The notes beneath the pieces are model-generated. The model saw nothing but the letters and a program-made list of their open reading frames with translations. It was not told the origin of the DNA and made no database searches. Below are positions 35,981 through 45,693 of a stretch of DNA of 64,000 bases, piece by piece. Location of the stretch: assembly GCA_001898335.1 (NCBI GenBank), contig MKTS01000009.1:372001-436000 (forward strand). Reading direction: 5' to 3'. Position numbers and translations under genes: made by a program. The stretch's first letter is position 1. Each line of letters begins with the position of its first letter. Source of the DNA: Mucilaginibacter sp. 44-25 (GTDB lineage Bacteria; Bacteroidota; Bacteroidia; Sphingobacteriales; Sphingobacteriaceae).

Positions 35981-36979
35981 TTAACGGTTAATTTCTTTCC
36001 AAAGCAGATCTTTAAGTTCGGTGATCCCTTTTTGAGCTACGGCCGATATAAAGATGTGAGGTACATCTTTCGGCACTTCCCTCTCCATTTCCTCCTGTAA
36101 TTCGTGGTCAAGCATATCCGCCTTGGTAATGGCTAAAATGCGTGGTTTGTGCATGAGTTCAGGGTTGTACTCGTTAAGCTCATTTAACAGGATATCGTAC
36201 TCTTCTTTAATGGTGCGGTTAGTATCGGCAGGCACCATAAACAATAGCGTGGAGTTACGCTCGATATGGCGAAGGAAACGGATACCTAAGCCCCTGCCCT
36301 GCGAAGCACCCTCTATGATACCCGGAATATCGGCCATCACAAATGAACGGTTATCGCGATAGCTTACGATACCGAGGTTAGGAACCAGCGTAGTAAAGGC
36401 ATAATCAGCTATCTCCGGCTTGGCGGCAGATACAACCGATAATAGTGTTGATTTACCCGCATTAGGAAAGCCTACCAAACCTACATCCGCCAGCAATTTC
36501 AATTCAAGTATGTTCCAGTCCTCACGGCCATCTTCGCCGGGCTGGGCAAAACGCGGAGTTTGTTGGGTTGATGATTTAAAATGCCAATTGCCCAAGCCGC
36601 CACGGCCGCCGGGCGTTAATATTTTGGTCTCGCCGTCGGTATTGATCTCGAACAAAACCTCACCTGTTTCAGCATTGCGGGCAATGGTACCCAGGGGTAC
36701 TTCTAATATCTCATCACGACCGGTTTTTCCTGAACGCAAGGAGCTACCGCCCGATTCGCCATCGCCAGCGATAACGTGCTTACGGTATTTAAGGTGAAGC
36801 AATGTCCATAACTGGGCGTTACCTTTTACAATAACGTGCCCACCACGGCCGCCATCGCCACCATCGGGGCCGCCCTTTGCTGTAAATACATCACGATGCA
36901 AATGCGCGGAGCCCGGCCCGCCATGGCCCGAACGACAGCAAATTTTTACGTAATCAACAAAGTTAGATCCCTGAGACAT
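35981..36979 (-). CDS. obg: GTPase Obg/CgtA
   Basis: This 332-residue protein has a glycine-rich N-terminal Obg fold (residues 1-160, many GG pairs) followed by a GTPase domain with P-loop G-F-P-N-A-G-K-S at 170-177, the switch region [20 protein letters not shown] and the TKAD specificity motif. It acts in 50S ribosome assembly and stress signalling. It lacks the variable C-terminal OCT domain of Bacillus Obg. Its stop is only one base from the stop of the convergent polysaccharide operon. adk lies 107 bases upstream on the same strand. Confidence 0.97.
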   Translation of the reverse strand: MSQGSNFVDYVKICCRSGHGGPGSAHLHRDVFTAKGGPDGGDGGRGGHVIVKGNAQLWTLLHLKYRKHVIAGDGESGGSSLRSGKTGRDEILEVPLGTIARNAETGEVLFEINTDGETKILTPGGRGGLGNWHFKSSTQQTPRFAQPGEDGREDWNILELKLLADVGLVGFPNAGKSTLLSVVSAAKPEIADYAFTTLVPNLGIVSYRDNRSFVMADIPGIIEGASQGRGLGIRFLRHIERNSTLLFMVPADTNRTIKEEYDILLNELNEYNPELMHKPRILAITKADMLDHELQEEMEREVPKDVPHIFISAVAQKGITELKDLLWKEINR

Positions 36980-37011
36980 GGCATTTAATTTAGTCGGAAA
37001 AGCTTTTAGAC

Positions 37012-37062
37012 GGAAAGTCCGAAAGACAGCATGTCATGCGACTTACCGACTTTCGGACTTCC
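37012..37062. repeat. Short palindromic intergenic repeat between adk and obg
   Basis: GGAAAGTCCGAAAG at 37012-37025 is complementary, with one base missing, to CTTTCGGACTTCC at 37050-37062. Further GTCGGAA/CCGACTT units flank it on both sides. It looks like a genome-dispersed palindromic repeat of the kind common in sphingobacterial spacers and could fold in the obg leader RNA. Confidence 0.6.
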
Positions 37063-37086
37063 CGACTTACTGACTATCCTAATTAT

Positions 37087-37659
37087 TTAATACTTAGCAA
37101 TAACGCTGTTGATAGATGCAAAGATATCCTCTATTGAACCTATGCCGTTAATGCTGGTAAATTTATTCTGGTTTTGATAAAAGCCTGCGACAGGCGCGGT
37201 TTTATCATTGTACTCTTTAATACGCTTACGGATAACTTCCGGATTGGCATCATCCGGCCTGCCAGATGTTTCGCCACGTTTTAATAAACGCTGCTCCAGT
37301 TCCTGGTCATTAACCTCCAGTGCGATCATGCCAGATATGGCCGAACCCTTTGATGCTAATAGTTCATCTAATGCCTCGGCTTGTGCTACCGTACGCGGAA
37401 AACCGTCAAAAATGAAGCCTTCTGCATCTTTATTAGCATCAAGCTTATTGCTTATCATGCCAATAACAACCGCATCGGGTACTAACTGGCCCTCATCCAT
37501 CAGCTTTTTTGCTTCAAGGCCAAGCGTGGTGCCCTGTGCAATTTCGCCGCGTAGCAAGTCACCTGTTGATAGGTGAATAAGGCCGTATTTTTCGATAAGT
37601 TTTTGTGATTGTGTACCCTTCCCGGCACCGGGCGGACCAAACAGAACTAAGTTAAGCAT
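37087..37659 (-). CDS. adk: Adenylate kinase
   Basis: This 190-residue protein catalyses ATP + AMP to 2 ADP. The P-loop G-P-P-G-A-G-K-G-T is at residues 8-16, the AMP-binding LSTGDLLR segment follows, FDGFPRTVAQA is intact and the lid arginines appear in RPDD. The lid is the short form, without the zinc-binding Cys cluster, which accounts for the length. It precedes obg on the minus strand and follows the tRNA-Arg terminator. Confidence 0.97.
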   Translation of the reverse strand: MLNLVLFGPPGAGKGTQSQKLIEKYGLIHLSTGDLLRGEIAQGTTLGLEAKKLMDEGQLVPDAVVIGMISNKLDANKDAEGFIFDGFPRTVAQAEALDELLASKGSAISGMIALEVNDQELEQRLLKRGETSGRPDDANPEVIRKRIKEYNDKTAPVAGFYQNQNKFTSINGIGSIEDIFASINSVIAKY

Positions 37660-37680
37660 CCCTGTGAGTGATTAAAGTTA

Positions 37681-37714
37681 AAAGCCTTTCTGCATCTGGA
37701 TACGGAAAGGCTTT
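37681..37714 (-). terminator. Hairpin terminator downstream of tRNA-Arg
   Basis: AAAGCCTTTC at 37681-37690 pairs with GAAAGGCTTT at 37705-37714, a 10-base perfect stem with a 14-base loop. On the minus strand it lies ten bases past the tRNA 3' end and is followed by an AT-rich tract. It separates the tRNA from adk. Confidence 0.7.
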
Positions 37715-37723
37715 AGAATTATG

Positions 37724-37797
37724 TGCACTTGTAGGGATTCGAACCCCAAACCTTCTCATCCGTAGTGAGATGCTCTATCCAATTGAGCTACAAGTGC
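37724..37797 (-). tRNA. tRNA-Arg (anticodon ACG)
   Basis: The minus strand folds into a full cloverleaf of 74 nucleotides: acceptor GCACTTG/CAAGTGC, D-arm GCTCAATTGGATAGAGC, anticodon stem TCTCA/TGAGA with loop CTACGGA, and T-arm around GGTTCGAATCC. The anticodon is ACG, read as inosine-CG for CGN arginine codons. The 3' CCA is not encoded, and a hairpin terminator follows. Confidence 0.95.
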
Positions 37798-37900
37798 GCT
37801 TTACTATGTAAAACACGCTATTGTTTAACCAATAACGTCCCGTTTTTAACGGACTGCAAAAATAGAATAATCTTATATCCGTTGCAAACTTTTTTATCAA

Positions 37901-38362
37901 TTACTTTACTTTTTCTGCAATGGCATCAAAATCAGGCAGGTCACCGGCGTTCTCAAGTACCTCAGCATAAATTACTTGCTGCTGTTCATCAATCACAAAA
38001 GCCGCACGTTTGGAAACACCTTTAAGCCCAAAAACAAACTCATCATATATAGCGCCATAAGTGGTTGACACCTCTTTATTAAAATCAGACAGCAGCGGGA
38101 ACTGGTATTTCTGCTCCTCTTTAAACTTAGCCAGGGTAAAAGGCGAATCAACCGAAATGCCCAGTATTTGCGCATTTAAGCCTTCATAATAGCCAAAGCT
38201 ATCGCGCATGGTACATAACTGTGTGGTACAAACGCCGGTAAACGCCATCGGGAAAAAATGCAGCACTACCTTTTTTCCTGCGAAATCTGCTAATGATACT
38301 TCTTTCAGATCTGATGATACCAATTTAAACTGAGGGGCAGCCTCTCCTATTTGTATAGCCAT
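37901..38362 (-). CDS. Peroxiredoxin, AhpE-like
   Basis: This protein has 153 residues from the ATG at 38362 (MAIQIGEAAP); a longer in-frame start adds a stretch unlike the family. The peroxidatic site P-M-A-F-T-G-V-C places Pro38, Thr42 and Cys45 in the standard peroxiredoxin geometry, with a second Cys50 in a CxxxxC arrangement. It reduces hydrogen peroxide or organic peroxides, with the reductant unknown. It is a single gene, transcribed toward the tRNA and divergent from the permease gene. Confidence 0.93.
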   Translation of the reverse strand: MAIQIGEAAPQFKLVSSDLKEVSLADFAGKKVVLHFFPMAFTGVCTTQLCTMRDSFGYYEGLNAQILGISVDSPFTLAKFKEEQKYQFPLLSDFNKEVSTTYGAIYDEFVFGLKGVSKRAAFVIDEQQQVIYAEVLENAGDLPDFDAIAEKVK

Positions 38363-38543
38363 GTTGTTGTTTTTTATGCAAAAGAAAGCATTAACCGCAT
38401 ATACCGGCAATATTTTTTAAATAAAGTTGAGTAAAATGCATCGTATAACTAAAAATTTAGTTTAACTTTATTTAACATATTGGTATGTAAAGGAACACTA
38501 CTTTTATAAACGTAAGATAACCACCTAAATATCATCATCCACC

Positions 38544-40964
38544 ATGTTCAAAAACCTAATAAAAATCGCATTTAAAAATCTGTTTAAAAATAAAGGCGTA
38601 ACGCTCATTAACATATTTGGGCTGGCCCTGGGGTTGGCAAGCTGCCTGCTCATTGTATTTTATGTGGTTGATGAATTGAGCTTTGATAAATTTAATACTA
38701 ATGCCAACCGCATTTACCGCGTTAATACCGATATCAGTTACGGTGGCAACGCAAGCTCTTATGCTATTAGCCCTCCGCCCCTGGCCTCGGAAGCAGCCAA
38801 TAAACTGCCGCAGGTAGAAAAGGCAGTACGCATAACCGCTGCTACTGAAGTGCGCTTTAAAAAAGGAACGGAAAATATAAGCGAACCAAAAGTAGCTAAT
38901 GTGGATTCTACGTTTTTTGAGGTGTTCACCTTCCCTATACTTCACGGCAATCCGCATACGGCACTTGCCGAACCGCATTCTATTGTATTGACTGAAAAGG
39001 CCGCTTTAAAATACTTCAATAATACTGATGCTGTTGGCCGCGTGTTAACGATGGCTAACAATAACGAGAACTTTAAAGTAACCGGTGTAATAGCTAACAT
39101 GCCAGAGCAATCGCATTTTAATTATGACTTCCTGATATCAATGAGCACCAACGAGGGCAGCAAGGCCAACGTTTGGAACAGTTTTATCTACAGCACCTAT
39201 CTTCTTGCCCGCCCGGAAGCTGACGCGGCCACATTGAGCAAAAGTTTGGATGCGCTTTTCCAATCGCACTTTGAAAAACAGCCGGGTTTTAATAAAGCGG
39301 CCTTCGCCAAAAACGGCAATTATGTACGTGTAAACCTCACTCCACTTACCGATATTCACCTACGCTCTAACAGGCAGTATGAACTGGGCAGCAACAGCGA
39401 TATTACCCATGTGTACATCTTTTCGGCTATTGCATTATTCATATTGGTGCTGGCCTGTATCAACTTCATGAATATTTCCACGGCACGCTCGGCCAATCGC
39501 GCCCGTGAAGTAGGTGTGCGTAAAGTGCTCGGCTCGCCGCGCAAAATGCTGATTTTTCAATTCCTTACCGAATCTACTTTAGTAACATTGGTTGCCGCGC
39601 TAATTGCTGTGCTGGCGGCTTGGGCATTGCTGCCTGCGTTTAACAACATAGCGGGCAAAGCATTGAGTATAAATCTGCAAACTATTAAATGGCTGCTACC
39701 TGCTATTTTTTCAATAATATTAACTGTAGGCTTACTGGCCGGCGCTTATCCTGCATTTTATTTGTCAGCTTTTCAACCTATCGCGGTTTTAAAGGGCAAG
39801 TTATCAACCGGATTTAAAGGCAGCGTATTGCGTAATAGCCTGGTGGTGCTGCAATTCTCGGTATCTATCTTTTTGATCATTGGCACCATCGTAATTTACA
39901 ACCAATTAAATTATATCCAGCAAAAAGACCTGGGATACGACCGCAGCCATGTACTCGTGATAAAAAACACGCTGGGGGTAGAAAATGCCAGGGCACTTAA
40001 AAACGATTTAAAGCAAATTGCAGGAATAAGCGATGCCTCACTGAGTGGCTTTTTACCAACAGGGACTTTAAGGCAGCCCAATTCGGTATTTAAAAGCCGC
40101 ATACCTGTACCTAAAAATGCGGTATTTACAGAGATATGGCCGGTTGATGAGGATTATCTGCCTACCATGAGCATGAAGCTATCGCAGGGCCGAAATTTTG
40201 ATGAGGGCAATATTTCCGATTCATCAAAAGTGATCATCAATGAAACCGCCGCCCGTGCACTGGGTTACGCGGCTAACCCCATAGGTAAAAGCCTTTACTA
40301 CGAGCCGGAGCGCGGCGAGCGCGATACCGCTGTAAGAGAGCTTAAAGTTATAGGTGTGATTAAAGATTTTAACTTTAAATCTCTGCGAGATAACATTACT
40401 CCGGTAGTGATGATGCTTCAAAGCAATAACAACGCATTAAGCGTTAAACTACAGGGTGCTGATGTAAAACACTTTCTGCCACTAATTGAGGCAAAATGGC
40501 ACAAGGCATCTCCAAATCAACAATTTGAATACTCGTTTATGGGCGAGGACTTTAACGCCGCCTACAGCACCGAGCAGCGCACAGGTCAGCTTTTCCTGAT
40601 CTTCGCTACCTTAGCCATTGTTATTGCGGGCTTAGGCTTGTTTAGCCTGGCCGCTTATGCTGCAGAGCAACGCAACAAGGAGATAGGCATACGCAAGGTA
40701 CTGGGTGCAAGCGTATCATCCATTGTAAGTATGCTATCTAAAGATTTTATAAAACTTGTTATACTGTCATTCCTGATAGCTGCACCGCTCGCCTGGCTGG
40801 TGATGCACAAATGGCTGGATGGATTTGCCTATCGCCAAAACATACAATGGTGGGTTGTCGCGGTAGCGGGCGCAGGCTCGGTGCTTATCGCCTTTGCAAC
40901 TATCAGCACGCAATCATTTAAAGCCGCGGTGGCTAACCCTGCGAAGAGTTTGAAGAGTGAATAA
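38544..40964 (+). CDS. FtsX/MacB-type ABC transporter permease
   Basis: This 806-residue protein has the double-permease architecture frequent in Bacteroidota. An N-terminal helix (GVTLINIFGLALGLASC) is followed by a MacB-type periplasmic domain, an FtsX three-helix block with REVGVRKVLGSPR (about residue 320), another periplasmic region, and a final FtsX block with NKEIGIRKVLGAS. Partners are usually an ATPase of the LolD/MacB class, none of which is nearby. Roles range from lipoprotein or peptide export to mechanotransmission; the substrate cannot be told. Confidence 0.92.
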   Translation: MFKNLIKIAFKNLFKNKGVTLINIFGLALGLASCLLIVFYVVDELSFDKFNTNANRIYRVNTDISYGGNASSYAISPPPLASEAANKLPQVEKAVRITAATEVRFKKGTENISEPKVANVDSTFFEVFTFPILHGNPHTALAEPHSIVLTEKAALKYFNNTDAVGRVLTMANNNENFKVTGVIANMPEQSHFNYDFLISMSTNEGSKANVWNSFIYSTYLLARPEADAATLSKSLDALFQSHFEKQPGFNKAAFAKNGNYVRVNLTPLTDIHLRSNRQYELGSNSDITHVYIFSAIALFILVLACINFMNISTARSANRAREVGVRKVLGSPRKMLIFQFLTESTLVTLVAALIAVLAAWALLPAFNNIAGKALSINLQTIKWLLPAIFSIILTVGLLAGAYPAFYLSAFQPIAVLKGKLSTGFKGSVLRNSLVVLQFSVSIFLIIGTIVIYNQLNYIQQKDLGYDRSHVLVIKNTLGVENARALKNDLKQIAGISDASLSGFLPTGTLRQPNSVFKSRIPVPKNAVFTEIWPVDEDYLPTMSMKLSQGRNFDEGNISDSSKVIINETAARALGYAANPIGKSLYYEPERGERDTAVRELKVIGVIKDFNFKSLRDNITPVVMMLQSNNNALSVKLQGADVKHFLPLIEAKWHKASPNQQFEYSFMGEDFNAAYSTEQRTGQLFLIFATLAIVIAGLGLFSLAAYAAEQRNKEIGIRKVLGASVSSIVSMLSKDFIKLVILSFLIAAPLAWLVMHKWLDGFAYRQNIQWWVVAVAGAGSVLIAFATISTQSFKAAVANPAKSLKSE

Positions 40965-40973
40965 AAATGACCA

Positions 40974-41270
40974 ATGAAAATTAAAGATTTATTTCAAGAC
41001 AAAGGTGTATTAAGGCACGGAATCTACCTCTATTCAAAAGACGTTGCAATTGAGTTTGTAAAAACATGTAAACAGCATAACATAAAAATATTAGGTATAG
41101 ACGCTTTATTCATATCTGCTAAAGGCATTCAACCAAGCATGGATGACAGTGTTGATTTTACGGCACAAAACATCTTAAACTTTAAAGAGATTAATAGTTA
41201 CGACTATGCGATTCGGTTTTTACTTGAAAGAGATCCAAAGTTTCTATTTGAGATTGTAATTAATGAATAA
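40974..41270 (+). CDS. Small protein of unknown function
   Basis: This 98-residue protein is not recognised. It starts 9 bases after the permease stop. It has no signal peptide or membrane helix, is mixed alpha/beta by appearance (ILGIDALFIS strand, YDYAIRFLLE helix) and is acidic toward the C-terminus. Base composition is visibly more AT-rich than both neighbours, which suggests separate acquisition. Small antitoxin- or immunity-like proteins have a similar look, but nothing here proves that. Confidence 0.65.
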   Translation: MKIKDLFQDKGVLRHGIYLYSKDVAIEFVKTCKQHNIKILGIDALFISAKGIQPSMDDSVDFTAQNILNFKEINSYDYAIRFLLERDPKFLFEIVINE

Positions 41271-41303
41271 AACCATAGATGGCTTTCAGAGGTTTACCAA
41301 ACC

Positions 41304-42287
41304 ATGAAAGCCATCGTTATTACCCAACCCGGCGCGCCGGATGTTTTGCAGCTACGGGAGCGGCCTTTACCCGTCGTTAAACATAACGAGGTGCTGATCA
41401 AAGTGAAAGCATCAGGCGTTAACCGCCCCGATGTTGCGCAGCGCAAGGGAAACTATCCACCACCTGCAGGCGCATCGCCAGATATACCAGGGTTGGAAAT
41501 TGCCGGTGAAATAACACAAATAGGAAAAGAGGTTACCCGCTTTAAAATTGGGGATAAGGTTTGCGCCCTGGTAAGCGGTGGTGGCTATGCGGAATTCTGC
41601 GCCGCGCCGGAAGGTCAATGTTTGCCTATTCCGGGTAACCTCACCTTTGAGGAGGCGGCTTCGCTGCCGGAAACCTTCTTTACCGTTTGGAGCAATGTTT
41701 TTGACCGTGGCAAACTACAACCCGGCGAATCGTTGTTAGTGCATGGTGGCAGCAGTGGCATTGGCGTTACTGCTATCCAGATGGCTACCGCATTGGGCAG
41801 CAGGGCGTATGTTACCGCCGGCAGCAAAGAAAAATGCCGCTTTTGTGAGCAGTTGGGTGCTGCAAAAGCCATCAACTATAAAACAGAAAACTTTGCTGAA
41901 CGGATAAAAGAGCTTACCGGCGGCAAGGGCGTGAATGTAGTATTGGATATGGTTGGCGGAGATTACACGCAACAAAACCTGCAGATACTGGCAGAAGACG
42001 GCCGTCTGGTATTGATCAACACCATGAAAGGTAAAGATGTTGCGGTAGACCTTTCACTGATCATGCGCAAGCGGTTAACCGTCACCGGCTCTACGTTGCG
42101 CAATCGAGATGTTGACTTTAAAACCGCCATAGCAGCAAACCTTAAACAGCACATATGGCCACTGCTAACAGCCGGGAAAATTAAACCGGTCATCTACAAA
42201 ACATTCACACCTACTGACGCTGCCGCGGCGCATCAACTGATGGAAGATAGTACACACATGGGCAAAATAGTGATCAAGTGGAGCTAA
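41304..42287 (+). CDS. Zinc-free quinone oxidoreductase (PIG3/QOR type)
   Basis: This 327-residue MDR-superfamily protein has a GroES-like N-terminal half (KASGVNRPDVAQRKG) lacking the catalytic zinc ligands of alcohol dehydrogenases. A Rossmann domain follows, with the cofactor segment H-G-G-S-S-G-I-G-V around residues 147-155. This places it with NADPH:quinone oxidoreductases of the TP53I3/PIG3 branch. It probably reduces quinones or conjugated carbonyls. It is a single gene ending about 190 bases before atpD. Confidence 0.93.
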   Translation: MKAIVITQPGAPDVLQLRERPLPVVKHNEVLIKVKASGVNRPDVAQRKGNYPPPAGASPDIPGLEIAGEITQIGKEVTRFKIGDKVCALVSGGGYAEFCAAPEGQCLPIPGNLTFEEAASLPETFFTVWSNVFDRGKLQPGESLLVHGGSSGIGVTAIQMATALGSRAYVTAGSKEKCRFCEQLGAAKAINYKTENFAERIKELTGGKGVNVVLDMVGGDYTQQNLQILAEDGRLVLINTMKGKDVAVDLSLIMRKRLTVTGSTLRNRDVDFKTAIAANLKQHIWPLLTAGKIKPVIYKTFTPTDAAAAHQLMEDSTHMGKIVIKWS

Positions 42288-42397
42288 CCGCCGCAAGCAA
42301 ACCGCTGTAAAATACCTGTTACAAGCCCTTATGCAAAGCGTTGGCTACAAGGCAATAAAAAGTTCACACAAGTGTTTATTATTTTGCCAATAAACCT

Positions 42398-42405
42398 TAA
42401 CTTTG
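42398..42405 (+). promoter_or_regulatory. Candidate Bacteroidota -7 promoter box for atpDC
   Basis: TAACTTTG matches the -7 consensus TAnnTTTG and lies about 75 bases before the atpD ATG. A TTTG at the ideal upstream distance is not present; a TGTTTATT occurs near that distance. The upstream gene ends at 42287, so a promoter is expected in this spacer. Confidence 0.45.
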
Positions 42406-42464
42406 CGCCTCTGAAATAGCAGTGCTTAGTATAAACACTATCTGTTTCATTTTAAATTCTTTAA

Positions 42465-43985
<1,521 letters not shown>

Positions 43986-43989
43986 TAGA

Positions 43990-44064
43990 TACAAGAAATA
44001 AGAGCCAAGAAACAAGAACAGAGAAATATCTTACAGCTTGATTCTTGACTCTTGAATCTAACAA
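43990..44064. repeat. Short intergenic repeat in the atpD-atpC spacer
   Basis: The spacer holds CAAGAAATAAGAGCCAAGAA followed 30 bases on by GATTCTTGACTCTTGAATC, which is largely the reverse complement of CAAGA-rich units. The two halves can pair imperfectly. It looks like one of the small dispersed repeats of this genome. Confidence 0.5.
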
Positions 44065-44067
44065 GAC

Positions 44068-44313
44068 ATGACATTAGAAATTCTTACACCCGATAAAAAA
44101 GTATTTGAAGGCGAAGCCAAATCGGTTACGCTGCCTGGCACTTTAGGTTTTTTTGAAATACTAAATAACCACGCGCCTATCATATCTACTTTAAACGATG
44201 GTAAGCTAACCGTAAAAGGTGCTACCGAAGAAGTGTTCTTTATTAAGGGTGGTGTAGTTGAGGCTTTAAACAATAAAGTAACTGTTTTAGCCGAAGGCAT
44301 TACACACAAGTAA
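44068..44313 (+). CDS. atpC: F1 ATP synthase subunit epsilon, short form
   Basis: This 81-residue protein covers only the N-terminal beta-sandwich of epsilon (LEILTPDKKVFEGEAKSVTLPG ... GTLGFFEILNNHAPIIS). The C-terminal helical hairpin that inhibits ATP hydrolysis in E. coli, about 50 residues, is absent. The protein can still link gamma to the c-ring. A strong terminator follows, so atpD and atpC form a two-gene unit. Confidence 0.94.
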   Translation: MTLEILTPDKKVFEGEAKSVTLPGTLGFFEILNNHAPIISTLNDGKLTVKGATEEVFFIKGGVVEALNNKVTVLAEGITHK

Positions 44314-44336
44314 TTAAAAACTTTTCTATAAACAAA

Positions 44337-44367
44337 AACGCCCGGGCAGTTTGTCCGGGCGTTTTTT
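44337..44367 (+). terminator. Rho-independent terminator of atpDC
   Basis: AACGCCCGG at 44337-44345 pairs perfectly with CCGGGCGTT at 44355-44363, and the run of T continues to 44367. It follows atpC directly. Confidence 0.93.
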
Positions 44368-44429
44368 GTTGTTTACCACTGGCACCAAAAGTTGCGACCA
44401 AACTTTTCCTGAACGCTCAGGAATTTCAA

Positions 44430-45350
44430 TTATTTGTTAGAACCCAATAATTCAGCATTAATAACCATTGGATATGTTAATATAATAACTCCATTTATGT
44501 CTTTTTTTAGTTGGACATTACCTTTTGCTTTCTTTACAACTTTTGATTCAGTTATCCACCCGCTTTGTTTATCTACTTTTAAATTGGTTACAATTGTACC
44601 GGTTATACCCGATAAGCGCATATAATAGCCGTTGGTACTTTTAAACGTTCCACCGGCTTCTGGCCTTATAGTGGCATTCCCGGTTATATTGTAGGTTTTG
44701 TCGTCCATACCATTTAAGGTATAAATGGCAGTTGCATTGGCAGAGATACCCGTAGTTGTTAATGATACATTGTTAGTCCAGCTATCATTTATAGCGATGT
44801 CTTTTTTAGGGTATATCACAAATGCTTCCTGAAAATTATTTTTAATTGCGTTTTCCCCAAATGACTTTTGCATCTCATTTTTTAACCGGACTTTCTTTGC
44901 CTCATCAATAGCCGGAAGCCCGTCAAACATGTTCATAAATATATTATCCAGGTTTTTTATACCAATTATTCTTCCTGTTTTGCTTACGATTAGCGTAAAA
45001 GGTTTATTCATTACATTCCTCATCAGGTTTGATAATACATTTGTTGTATCGCCATTACTGTTAAAGGAGATGGTTTTACCCGGCACATCCATAGTCATAT
45101 TTATATTTTTATAAGCTACTTCAAGGATGTATGCCGTATCCTGAACGGCTATAACTTTATGTGCTACTTTACCTACAATAGTTGATTTAACGATCTGGTG
45201 GGTATTATCAATTAACTGATCTATATCCAGCTTAACATTTGAAGTAAGATAATAAGTACTATCTTTTTGTAGGTTTAATTCAAGTTTTCTCTTTTGGCCG
45301 AAAGCAATAGTCGTACTTGCCAGAAGTAATAAGGTAAGGATTTTCTTCAT
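44430..45350 (-). CDS. Exported protein of unknown function (DUF6263-like)
   Basis: This 306-residue protein has a signal peptide (KKILTLLLLASTTIAFGQ) and no further membrane segments. The mature part is beta-rich with repeated STY-type strands and a central IGIKNLDNIFMNMF helix. I recall the DUF6263 family as having this layout, but its function is unknown. It is a single gene facing the atpC terminator, and it is more AT-rich than its neighbours. An AT-rich non-coding region lies upstream. Confidence 0.8.
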   Translation of the reverse strand: MKKILTLLLLASTTIAFGQKRKLELNLQKDSTYYLTSNVKLDIDQLIDNTHQIVKSTIVGKVAHKVIAVQDTAYILEVAYKNINMTMDVPGKTISFNSNGDTTNVLSNLMRNVMNKPFTLIVSKTGRIIGIKNLDNIFMNMFDGLPAIDEAKKVRLKNEMQKSFGENAIKNNFQEAFVIYPKKDIAINDSWTNNVSLTTTGISANATAIYTLNGMDDKTYNITGNATIRPEAGGTFKSTNGYYMRLSGITGTIVTNLKVDKQSGWITESKVVKKAKGNVQLKKDINGVIILTYPMVINAELLGSNK

Positions 45351-45693
45351 AGTCGCTAAGATGCATAAATCTCATCATCATTTCAATCAGTCATTATCAG
45401 TTATTTCCCCATTTCACGCCGAATTTTGAAACTTTATTATGCAAGCATAAAATACATACCGAATACCGTTTTGAATTTTGGTATAGACATTAAAGAATTA
45501 TATTCCATTTATTTATTAATTTTAAGAATAAATAATAATTAAATAAAATAAAACAGAATTATATTCTAAATTAAAAAATATTTTTTGCGCTATTGTGTTT
45601 AAAAAGCCCTATCCCTAACTTACAGAAATGAAAAACGCCCTGTTAAACGGGCTACTAAATTAAACGCTTAAGGCACACTGCCGAATAGATAAT
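45351..45693. other. AT-rich spacer and leader of the branched-chain amino acid operon
   Basis: No gene is visible in these 343 bases. The middle (about 45480-45590) is strongly AT-rich with runs of A and T. Near the 3' end, GCCC and GGGC flank an 8-base loop at 45638-45653, a weak hairpin about 40 bases before ilvD. No T-box elements, leader peptide rich in Ile/Leu/Val codons or strong terminator hairpin were recognised. It presumably holds the promoters of ilvD and of the minus-strand gene. Confidence 0.6.

Noticed and set aside
45640..45693. Attenuator or T-box control of the ilv-leu operon
   Set aside because: Only a weak 4-base-pair hairpin is visible; there is no leader peptide with Ile/Leu/Val codons, no specifier or T-box sequence and no T-run.
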